This document shows, piece by piece, positions 45,544 through 52,490 of a stretch of 61,658 nucleotides of DNA; the first letter of the stretch is position 1; each line of letters opens with the position of its first letter. Location of the stretch: positions 1 to 61,658 of the forward strand of contig NZ_LPWA01000122.1 of the NCBI RefSeq assembly GCF_001510895.1. The letters are read 5' to 3'. The notes beneath the pieces were generated by a model. It saw only the letters and a program-made list of their open reading frames with translations. It was not told where the DNA came from and did no database searches. The translations under genes and the position numbers were made by a program. Origin of the DNA: Mesorhizobium loti (GTDB lineage: Bacteria; Pseudomonadota; Alphaproteobacteria; Rhizobiales; Rhizobiaceae).

Positions 45544-46455
45544 ATGGCGCCCAGGGCAAGTTGGAAAGGTTACCTCAAGCTCAGCCTCGTCAGCTGTCCG
45601 GTCCGGCTTTATCCGGCCACCAGCGCGAGCGAACGCATCTCGTTCAACCAGCTGCACAAGAAGACCCACAACCGCATCAACATGAAGCCGGTCGACCCCG
45701 AGCTCGGCCTTGTCGAGCGCTCGGACCTGGTCAAGGGCTATGAATACGAGGACAAGCAATACATCATCATCGATGACAGCGACCTCGAGGCGGTCCGGAT
45801 CGAATCCAACCACACGATGAACATCGAGGCTTTCGTCGACGAGAGCGAGGTCGATGTCATCTATCAGGACTCGCCCTATTATCTCGCGCCCGATGGGGCC
45901 ATGGCGGAGGAGACCTTCGTGGTGCTGCGCGAGGCGATGCGCAAGTCCGGCAAGCTGGCGATCGCGCGCCTTGTGCTCTCCAGCCGCGAGCGCGTGGTGA
46001 CGATCGGCGCGCGCGAGAACGGCATGTTCGTCTGCACCTTGAGGAATCCCAACGAAGTGCGCGGCACAGCTGAATATTTCGGCAACATTCCGGCTGGCAA
46101 GCCGGATCCGGAAATGCTCGACCTCGCCCAGGCGCTGATCAAGCAGAAGGAAACCCATTTTGATCCGAAGAACTACGAGGATCGCTACGAAGTGGCGCTG
46201 ATGGCGATGATCCGCGAGAAGCTGAAGGGCCACAAGCCGATCATCGCGGCGGCACCGGAGCGCGGCAACGTCATCAACCTGATGGATGCGCTGAAGGCGA
46301 GCCTCTCGCAGCAGGCCAAGCCCCCCGCCAAGTCGAAGAGCAAGGCCGACGAGGCGCCGGCCAAGCCCGCCAAGAAGGCGGCTGCCGGCGGCGGCGCGCC
46401 TGAAAACCCGCTTAAGGCGAACCTGTTGAAGGCCGTCGGCAAGAGCAAGAAGTGA
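45544..46455 (+). CDS. ku: Ku protein, NHEJ DNA end-binding
   Basis: 303 residues of the bacterial Ku family: WKGYLKLSLVSCPVRLYPATSASERISFNQLHKKTHNRI, VERSDLVKGYEYEDKQYIIIDDSDLEAV, VDVIYQDSPYYLAPDG and AEETFVVLREAM. A Lys/Ala/Pro-rich tail (SKSKADEAPAKPAKKAAAGGG...) is probably DNA-binding. A homodimeric ring threads DNA ends and recruits LigD, whose gene is immediately upstream. The stop codon lies at the junction of a 14-base tandem duplication. Confidence 0.95.
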   Translation: MAPRASWKGYLKLSLVSCPVRLYPATSASERISFNQLHKKTHNRINMKPVDPELGLVERSDLVKGYEYEDKQYIIIDDSDLEAVRIESNHTMNIEAFVDESEVDVIYQDSPYYLAPDGAMAEETFVVLREAMRKSGKLAIARLVLSSRERVVTIGARENGMFVCTLRNPNEVRGTAEYFGNIPAGKPDPEMLDLAQALIKQKETHFDPKNYEDRYEVALMAMIREKLKGHKPIIAAAPERGNVINLMDALKASLSQQAKPPAKSKSKADEAPAKPAKKAAAGGGAPENPLKANLLKAVGKSKK

Positions 46456-46468
46456 AGAGCAAGAAGTG
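46441..46468 (+). repeat. 14-base tandem duplication at the ku stop codon
   Basis: AAGAGCAAGAAGTG occurs twice in direct succession (46441-46454 and 46455-46468), each followed by A so that both contain TGA. The second copy carries the GTG start of the next gene (GTGA overlap), which suggests that ku and that gene were stop-start coupled before the duplication. Confidence 0.85.
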
Positions 46469-47593
46469 ATTGGCGGGCCAGCGATCGTTCCCGGCGCCGT
46501 CTTCGGCGTCGTCGGCGCGCTGGCCGCCTTTCCGTTGCGGCTCGCCTCGCGCGAGGTCGAGCGCCGCCATGCGGAGTTGAGGCGCGGCGTCACCCGCCGC
46601 ACGACGCATGTCGTGTTCGGCCGAACGCTTCTCGCCAAGGCGGTGCTGACGAAAGCCGGCGACGTCGAGATCGAGCGCCGCGTGAAAGCCGAGCGCGAAG
46701 CTGGGCGCCAACTTATCAGCGAGAACGGTTTTTTGCGCCTGCTCGGGCTGATGAAGGCGCCGGAAGCGTCGTCGCTGTCCAGGCAGTCGCTGATCGACCA
46801 GTCGCGGCTTGCCGGCGAGGATCTCGACATGCTGTCGCTGTTCGACGCTTTCGAGCACGACGGCGAACCCTATTCCTTCCGCGATCTCATCCTGGCGCGC
46901 AAATATGCCGGGTTGATTGCCAGCGGTGCCACATGGGGTGCGATCGCGCGCTCGGTGCACCGCTCCGGCCCGGTCGCCTCGCTCACCGCCAAGTCGCTCA
47001 ACCTTGGTTCCCAGCACGGCCGCCCGGACGCGATCTATCTCGACGATGGGACGAGCGAGCTCGACGGCCAGTTGCTATTCGACCTTGGCTCACCCGAAGA
47101 TGACACGCTGGAGGAGCTCTTCGCCGAGGCGGAAGCCGCGGAGGACGAGGGGCGCCACGACGATGCCGCGGCGCTCTATCAGCGCTGCCTTGCGATCGAC
47201 TCCAAGGATGCGATTGCCGCCTTCAACCGCGCCAACTGCCTACGCGGCGCCGGCCGCATTGCGGAAGCCGCGCATGATTATGCCCGTGCGATAAAGCTCG
47301 ATCCGGGCTTCGTCGAGGCCTGGTTCAACCTCGCCGGCCTGATGAGCGAGGAGGGCAAGGTTGCTTCGGCACGGAGGCATCTTCAGAAGGCGATGGTGCT
47401 CGACAAGATGTATGCCGATCCGGTGTTCAACCTTGCCCGGCTGGAGTTCGACGCCGGCAATCTAGCGGAAGCGCGGCGGCTGTGGGTGCGCTATCTGGAA
47501 CTGGATGCGGAGTCCGAATGGGCGCGGATTGCGGCGAGGGGAATACAGTTCGTAGATTTGCACATGGCTGGTGAGCGAGATGTTCGCGCCTGA
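46466..47593 (+). CDS. BRCT-like, MerR-like-helical and TPR-domain protein linked to ku
   Basis: 375 residues. The N-terminal about 60 residues (FGVVGALAAFPLRLASREVERRHAELRRGVTRRTTHVVFGR) follow the BRCT pattern. Residues about 85-180 (SFRDLILARKYAGLIASGATWGAIARSVHRSGP) look like a MerR-type or other HTH helix pair. From about 225 there are three to four TPRs (DDAAALYQRCLAIDSKDAIAAFNRANCLRGAGR; FVEAWFNLAGLMSEEGKVASARRHLQKAM). It starts with GTG 46466, 10 bases after the ku stop. The tight link to ku and ligD and the BRCT-like fold suggest an accessory NHEJ factor, which is my inference. Confidence 0.75.
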   Translation: MIGGPAIVPGAVFGVVGALAAFPLRLASREVERRHAELRRGVTRRTTHVVFGRTLLAKAVLTKAGDVEIERRVKAEREAGRQLISENGFLRLLGLMKAPEASSLSRQSLIDQSRLAGEDLDMLSLFDAFEHDGEPYSFRDLILARKYAGLIASGATWGAIARSVHRSGPVASLTAKSLNLGSQHGRPDAIYLDDGTSELDGQLLFDLGSPEDDTLEELFAEAEAAEDEGRHDDAAALYQRCLAIDSKDAIAAFNRANCLRGAGRIAEAAHDYARAIKLDPGFVEAWFNLAGLMSEEGKVASARRHLQKAMVLDKMYADPVFNLARLEFDAGNLAEARRLWVRYLELDAESEWARIAARGIQFVDLHMAGERDVRA

Positions 47594-47594
47594 G

Positions 47595-47752
47595 CACCCC
47601 CCTCTGGCCTGCCGGCCATCTCCCCCGCAAGGGGGGAGATTGGCAGTTCATGCGCCGCGCCTAATCTCCTACGCTGGCGGTTGGCGAAGGCCGACGCGTC
47701 GGCTGATCTCCCCCCTTGCGGGGGAGATGCCCGGCAGGGCAGAGGGGGGTGT
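47595..47752. repeat. Head-to-head pair of palindromic units (composite element)
   Basis: A reverse unit (47595-47645, inner stem TGGCC/GGCCA) and a forward unit (47703-47752, inner stem TGCCC/GGGCA) with a spacer that holds GGTTGGCGAAGGC. The two stems differ yet each is self-complementary. Confidence 0.85.
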
Positions 47753-47785
47753 GAAGGAACTCGGCCTTTATAAAAAGGCCACCCC

Positions 47786-48457
47786 ATGACCTACTTCCTC
47801 TTCGACGGTCCCGACTCCGCTCCCGTCACCATCCTGCTCGCGCACGGCGCCGGCGCGCCGATGGACTCCGCCTCGATGGCCGCGACCGCAAAAGCTCTCG
47901 CCGCGGCCGGCTTCCGCGTCGCGCGCTTCGAGTTCCACTATATGGCGGCGCGCCGCTACGGCCACCGCAAGCCGCCGCCGCGCGCCGAGACGGTGAACCC
48001 GGAATACATCAAGGCGATCGCCGATCTGCGCGCCAAGGGCGTGACCGGAAAGCTGATCATCGGCGGCAAGTCGATGGGCGGGCGCGTCGCATCGATGGTC
48101 GCCGACGAGATGCTTGCCAAGGGCGAGATCGCCGGCCTGGTCTGCCTCGGCTATCCCTTCCATCCGCCCGGCAAGCCCGAGCAATTGAGGACAAAGCACC
48201 TCGCCGACCTGAAGACGCCGACGCTGATTTTTCAAGGCACGCGCGACGAGTTCGGCACCAAGGACGAGGTCGCGACCTACGGCCTTTCCGCGGCAATAGA
48301 GGTGATCTGGCTGGAGGACGGCGACCATGATCTCAAACCGCGCAAGGCGGTGTCGGGGTTTTCGACGGCGGATCATTTGAGGACGGTGGCGGGGCTGATA
48401 AGCGCCCGGATGGCGCCTTCGGCATCCAAAAATGAAACTCGCCACCTTCAACATTAA
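47786..48457 (+). CDS. Alpha/beta hydrolase of the KANL3/Tex30-like family
   Basis: 223 residues. VTILLAHGAGAPMDSASMAATAKAL carries the oxyanion-hole HGAG, LIIGGKSMGGRVASMVADE the nucleophile elbow (GKSMG, Ser), LIFQGTRDEFGT the Asp region and LEDGDHDLKPRK the catalytic His. The GAGAPMDS motif is typical of KANL3/Tex30. It overlaps xthA by 26 bases, so the pair is probably co-transcribed. Substrate unknown. Confidence 0.87.
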   Translation: MTYFLFDGPDSAPVTILLAHGAGAPMDSASMAATAKALAAAGFRVARFEFHYMAARRYGHRKPPPRAETVNPEYIKAIADLRAKGVTGKLIIGGKSMGGRVASMVADEMLAKGEIAGLVCLGYPFHPPGKPEQLRTKHLADLKTPTLIFQGTRDEFGTKDEVATYGLSAAIEVIWLEDGDHDLKPRKAVSGFSTADHLRTVAGLISARMAPSASKNETRHLQH

Positions 48458-49208
48458 CAACATCAACAGCCGGTTGGAAAACCTGCTCGCCTGGCTCGCC
48501 CACGCCAAGCCGGACGTGGTCTGCCTGCAGGAATTGAAAGCGCGCGACACGCAGTTTCCGCTGACCCGGCTCGCCAACGCCGGCTATGGCGCGGTGTGGA
48601 AGGGCGAGCCGACCTGGAACGGCGTCGCCATCCTGGCAAGGGGCGCCGAGCCGGTAATGACGCGCGACGCGCTGCCCGGCGACGATGCCGACCGCCAGGC
48701 GCGCTACATCGAGGCGGCGGTCGATGGCGTTGTCATCGCCTGCCTCTACGCGCCCAACGGCAACCCGCAGCCGGGGCCGAAATTCACCTACAAGCTTGCC
48801 TGGCATGAGCGCTTCGCGGCGCATGCCGAGCAGTTGCTCGACACCGGCCTGCCGGTGGTGCTGGCCGGCGACTACAATATCGTGCCCGGGCCGCGCGACA
48901 TCTACCAGACCCGCTCCTATGACGACAACGCGCTGGTGCAGCCTGAAAGCCGCGCCGCCTTCGCCACGCTGATCGAGCAGGGCTGGACGGATGCGCTGCG
49001 AAAAGCCTTCCCAAGGGAGGAGAGGCTTTACACTTTCTGGGACTACCGCCGGAACCGCTGGCCGCGCGATGCGGGGTTGCGGCTCGACCACATCCTGTTG
49101 TCGAAGAAGCTGGCGCGGAAACTGAAAGGGGCGGGGATCGATCGCGATGTGCGGGGCGAGGAAAACGCCAGCGACCATGCGCCGGTGTGGGTGGAATTGG
49201 CGACCTGA
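48432..49208 (+). CDS. xthA: Exodeoxyribonuclease III
   Basis: 258 residues, AP endonuclease/3'-5' exonuclease of the ExoIII family in base-excision repair. MKLATFNINNINSRLENLLAWL, metal-ligand Glu in VVCLQELKARD, YAPNG, GDYNIVPGPRDIY, LRLDHILLS and the catalytic ENASDHAPVWVEL are all present. It is coupled to the upstream hydrolase. With ku and ligD it forms a DNA-repair-rich block. Confidence 0.95.
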   Translation: MKLATFNINNINSRLENLLAWLAHAKPDVVCLQELKARDTQFPLTRLANAGYGAVWKGEPTWNGVAILARGAEPVMTRDALPGDDADRQARYIEAAVDGVVIACLYAPNGNPQPGPKFTYKLAWHERFAAHAEQLLDTGLPVVLAGDYNIVPGPRDIYQTRSYDDNALVQPESRAAFATLIEQGWTDALRKAFPREERLYTFWDYRRNRWPRDAGLRLDHILLSKKLARKLKGAGIDRDVRGEENASDHAPVWVELAT

Positions 49209-49236
49209 CCTTCCCCACAAGGGGAGAAGGTCAGGT
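49203..49236. terminator. Terminator hairpin after xthA
   Basis: ACCTGACCTT (49203-49212) pairs perfectly with AAGGTCAGGT (49227-49236) around CCCC/GGGG. It begins at the xthA stop. The GGGCGCTGTCCCGCCGACAT tail that follows shows that it derives from the palindromic unit. Confidence 0.65.
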
Positions 49237-49417
49237 GGGCGCTGTCCCGCCGACATTTCAAGACCTGCCCAAGCGCCTCGCCAGTCATGGCTGTGCAGCA
49301 ACAACGTCTTAGGCTGTCGGCTCAATCAAGATCACCGGCCCGCCATGCTTGACGGCCCACCACATCGTTCAGCCCTGCTGGAGGGCTCGCGAAAGCAGTC
49401 CTGGCGCGCTGAATTGG

Positions 49418-49510
49418 TTAAGTTACCGGCCCTGAAACGGGCACCGTGGCGACTATCATGGCAAGCCGCCCCTTTTTCACCAGGGTAGGCCTCTCATAAA
49501 TCTTCTTCAT
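49418..49510 (-). CDS. Putative RiPP precursor with lasso-type leader (30 residues)
   Basis: A 30-codon gene shorter than usual gene-calling limits. The product begins MKKIYERPTLVKKGRLAM and contains YERPTLVKKG, an exact match to the YxxPxLxxxG leader motif that the PqqD-like RRE protein recognises in lasso-peptide precursors. The rest is short (about 16 residues, ending SGPVT). AGGAG lies 9 bases before the ATG, and a promoter with perfect TTGACA is upstream. The core lacks the usual Gly1 and the Asp/Glu at position 7-9, and no B, C or ABC genes are in this window, so it is an orphan or a lasso-like variant. I recall similar orphan precursors in Mesorhizobium. Confidence 0.7.
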   Translation of the reverse strand: MKKIYERPTLVKKGRLAMIVATVPVSGPVT

Positions 49511-49538
49511 GCCAAGCTCTCCTGAAAATCCCTATTGG

Positions 49539-49566
49539 ATAATGACATGAGGTCCCTTGCTGTCAA
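49539..49566 (-). promoter_or_regulatory. Sigma70-type promoter of the RiPP precursor gene
   Basis: On the minus strand TTGACA (49566-49561) is followed after 16 bases by CATTAT (49544-49539). The expected transcript start is about 20 bases before the precursor ATG. The remainder of the 650-base gap (49567-49850) is less GC-rich and holds no gene I can support. Confidence 0.5.
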
Positions 49567-49858
49567 CCAAGCCGGCTAGCAGTCCAGTCTATTCTTGGGG
49601 AAATGTGGCTTTCCGCTCACAGTGACGATCAGTTACCGTCCGACAGACAATAATCAGGCGCCTCGGGCCGCTGGGATGTTGGTTCACTGTCCGAGCAATC
49701 CCAAATGCCGGCCGCCAGCTGGTTGGAAACGACAGGCCTCGCCAAAGCACATTTATCTTTCTTCGTGTGATGTCTTGCACTTAGCCTTGGAAAGAAGCTC
49801 GGCTAGGATGCCTGATGCGCTTTCCTCTTTCTGGTAGGGAAGGCGGTCGGGGGAGCCG

Positions 49859-51424
49859 ATGAAAAGATTCTTCGACAGGCTGCTGGCGCTGGCGATGCTG
49901 ATCGTCGGCTTCGCCTGCTTCGCCAAGCTCTATCTGGCGCTGGGCGGCCAACCCCCGGCCACGACAGAAGCGGAAATCTTCGGCGCTGCCGGCGTGCTTT
50001 CGATTCTCGCCGGGCTGCTATTTCTTGCCGGCCTGCTGCCGGCGGCAAAGCATGATCCTTCGGCGCCTCTCTTCGGCCGCGACGCCGAGATCGCGCCGGC
50101 CGGGCGCCCCACGCTGCGCCGCGTCGCGCTTGCTGTGCCGCTTATTGCGCTGCTCGCGATCGTCGCCGACCAGTTCGGCCCGTGGCGGGAAGCCGGCCGC
50201 GAGCCGGTTGCGCCGCCCAAGGAAGTCGCCACCGCCCCTGCGCAACCGGCGGTGCCGCCGCCCGCGCCGGCTCCGGCGCCGGAGCCGCCCGTGCCCGCGC
50301 AGGAGGCGGCCGCGAAGCCCACACCGCCCGCCGAGCCCGTGTCAGCGCCCGTTACCGCGACACCTGCTTCGCCAGCCGCGCCCGCTCCGCCGACGCCGGT
50401 CCAGCAGTCGACACAGCCGGCCGCTTCGGCACAGCCCGCCCAGCAGACGGCACTCGCGCCCGCAACGCCGCCAGAAACGGTTGCGCCGCCTCCGCCTGCG
50501 CCTCCTGCGCAGCCGACCGCGCCGGAAGGGCATCGCGACGCCGTGGTCTGGCTAGCGGTCTCGGCCGACGGGCACGAGATCATGAGCGCCAGCACCGACC
50601 GCATGATCAAGCTGTGGGACATCGACGGCAAGCGGCTGATCCGCGATCTCGGCGTCCACAAGCACATGGCGCGCAGCGCGCTCTTCATGCCCGACGGCAG
50701 AAGCGCGCTGACCGCCGGTGACGACGGCGAGATCGTGCTTCGCCAGCTTTCCGACGGCGCGGTGCTGCATGTCTTCTCCTCGGGGGCGAACGGCGGCGTC
50801 AGACAACTGAAGATCAGCCCGGACGGCAAGCGAGCCGTCAGCGGCCATGACTCCGGCTCCGTCGTCGTCTGGGACCTGGAGAAGGGCGCGGTGCTGCATG
50901 TGCTGCCGGGCCACGACTGGTCGGTAAGTTCCGTTGCCATCTCGCCCGACGGCACGAAAGCGCTCACCGGCAGCATCGATGGCGAGCTGAAGCTCTGGGA
51001 TATCGTCGCCGGCAAGCAGTTGCGCAGTTGGCACGGCCACGACCGCGGCGCCTATGGCGCTGTCTTCCTGGCCGACGGCCACCACGCGGTGACCGGCAGC
51101 GGCGACTACACGATCAAGCTCTGGGACCTCGATACCTTCAAGGAAGTGCGCCGCTTCGACGGCCATTCCGGCACCGTATACGCACTCGCTTTGTCCGCCG
51201 ACGGCAAGCGGCTCGGCTCCGTCTCGCTCGACGGCACCGCCAGGCTATGGAACATGGACACCGGTGCCGAGATCGCCGAATTCGACCCCGGCACCGGCCC
51301 GATGTACTCGGTCGCCTTCGCCGCCGACGGCACGCTCATCACCGGCGGCATCGACCGCACCATCCGCGACTGGCCGGCCGCCGGCGGCGATGGGAAAGTG
51401 CTGTTCGCGGGTGCTCCGGGGTAG
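49859..51424 (+). CDS. Membrane-anchored WD40-repeat protein
   Basis: 521 residues. Two to three N-terminal membrane helices (LLALAMLIVGFACFAKLYLAL; AAGVLSILAGLLFLAGLLPAA; VALAVPLIALLAIVADQ) are followed by an Ala/Pro linker of about 100 residues and then a seven-bladed WD40 propeller from about residue 225 (AVVWLAVSADGHEIMSASTDRMIKLWDIDG; ... GHSGTVYALALSADGKRLGSVSLDGTARLWNMDTG). Blade repeats of GH...W-D type are regular. The propeller is probably periplasmic with a scaffold role. A GGGGGAGCCG RBS precedes the ATG. Confidence 0.87.
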   Translation: MKRFFDRLLALAMLIVGFACFAKLYLALGGQPPATTEAEIFGAAGVLSILAGLLFLAGLLPAAKHDPSAPLFGRDAEIAPAGRPTLRRVALAVPLIALLAIVADQFGPWREAGREPVAPPKEVATAPAQPAVPPPAPAPAPEPPVPAQEAAAKPTPPAEPVSAPVTATPASPAAPAPPTPVQQSTQPAASAQPAQQTALAPATPPETVAPPPPAPPAQPTAPEGHRDAVVWLAVSADGHEIMSASTDRMIKLWDIDGKRLIRDLGVHKHMARSALFMPDGRSALTAGDDGEIVLRQLSDGAVLHVFSSGANGGVRQLKISPDGKRAVSGHDSGSVVVWDLEKGAVLHVLPGHDWSVSSVAISPDGTKALTGSIDGELKLWDIVAGKQLRSWHGHDRGAYGAVFLADGHHAVTGSGDYTIKLWDLDTFKEVRRFDGHSGTVYALALSADGKRLGSVSLDGTARLWNMDTGAEIAEFDPGTGPMYSVAFAADGTLITGGIDRTIRDWPAAGGDGKVLFAGAPG

Positions 51425-51457
51425 CCGGACGCTGGCGATTGGCGAAAGCCGCGTGAC

Positions 51458-51520
51458 AGCTGATCTCCCCCCAAGTGGGGGAGATGTCCGGCAGGACAGA
51501 GGGGGGCGCTGTCCCGCCGG
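51458..51520 (+). repeat. Palindromic intergenic unit, forward orientation
   Basis: Outer stem CTCCCCCCaagtGGGGGAG and inner stem TGTCC/GGACA. The preceding GGCGATTGGCGAAAGC (from 51433) is the spacer block otherwise seen inside head-to-head pairs, so this is a pair that has lost its reverse half. Confidence 0.8.
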
Positions 51521-51571
51521 CCTGAGAAACGAGAGCTGTACAAGTCTTGTCCGAGCGGCCATCGTCGTCGC

Positions 51572-52258
51572 GTGAGCGACACGGTCGAACCCATATATTT
51601 CGTTCTGCAGGAGATCGATCCTGAGACCGATTCGCCGGTTGCCGAGGCTCGAGTTGACATTCCTGATCCGAGCAGGCTTCGCGCAATTCTCAAATGTGGC
51701 AACAGCCTGCCGCTCTCAGGCGCATGGGAATTGGATCCGGGAGATCTGCAAAGGGTGGGCGCGATATGCAATCCACCTTGCGAGCTTGACCCGAGGTTCA
51801 ACCGCATCGAGTCCTGGCATCCTATCCGCGAGGTTCCTTATCTCGTGCATACGAATTTCGAGCTGCCGCTGATGCTGGAGGGCCGCAAGCCGCTGGCGGT
51901 GTTCGACGACGCTTATCCGGCAAAGTGGCTGAAGGAAACGCTGAAGCGCTTCGGGCCGTTCGTTCGATCCGGCCGGCTGGTCCGTCGCATCGTCGACACC
52001 CCATTCACCGAGGCAGAGCACGCTCTCTTTCCCGGGTTCAAGAAATGGAGGCGCGTCTTCTTTTCCCTTCCCGGGGAGGAGTGGCGGATAGATGCGTTTC
52101 TGCTGGTGTCGAAAGTGTCCGCGCAGACAGGTTGGGACGATACCCTCGAAAGAATGGAGGGCTCGCTTCTTGGTTATGAGGATTGGCAGAACGATTGGTG
52201 GATCGAGCGCAAAAGACAGCGGTTGGAAGCCGCGAGCACCGTCGCGAAGGCTGGGTAG
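51572..52258 (+). CDS. Hypothetical protein
   Basis: 228 residues beginning with GTG 51572 (SDTVEPIYFVLQEIDPETDSPVAEARVDIPDPSRLRAIL). The middle (ICNPPCELDPRFNRIESWHP) has two cysteines, and the C-terminal half is rich in Trp and basic residues (KWRRVFFSLPGEEWRIDAFLLV; YEDWQNDWWIERKRQRLEAA). No signal peptide or membrane helix. Base composition is less GC-biased than its neighbours. No family recognised. Confidence 0.6.
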   Translation: MSDTVEPIYFVLQEIDPETDSPVAEARVDIPDPSRLRAILKCGNSLPLSGAWELDPGDLQRVGAICNPPCELDPRFNRIESWHPIREVPYLVHTNFELPLMLEGRKPLAVFDDAYPAKWLKETLKRFGPFVRSGRLVRRIVDTPFTEAEHALFPGFKKWRRVFFSLPGEEWRIDAFLLVSKVSAQTGWDDTLERMEGSLLGYEDWQNDWWIERKRQRLEAASTVAKAG

Positions 52259-52283
52259 TTTCTGCTGGAGCATCTGAGGCGCT

Positions 52284-52450
52284 GGCGGGACAGCGCCCCC
52301 CTCTGGCCTGCCGGCCATCTCCCCCACTTGGGGGGAGATCGGCAGCTTCGCCGACGGCGCACACCTTCAAACGCTGATAATTGGCGAAAGCGCACGCGAC
52401 AGCCAATCTCCCCCTTGCGGGGGAGATGCCCGGCAGGGCAGAGGGGGGTG
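52284..52450. repeat. Head-to-head pair of palindromic units (composite element)
   Basis: A reverse unit (52284-52346, inner stem TGGCC/GGCCA) and a forward unit (52401-52450, inner stem TGCCC/GGGCA) are separated by a spacer with ATAATTGGCGAAAGCGC. It lies directly upstream of the amidase gene. Confidence 0.85.
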
Positions 52451-52490
52451 TGACGGAACGCAACTTCTGCAAGGGAATTCGCCCACCATC

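Noticed and set aside
49589..49837. Short overlapping frames on both strands upstream of the WD40 gene, considered as RiPP maturation genes
   Set aside because: None has an RRE, transglutaminase or cyclase motif, and composition is non-coding-like.
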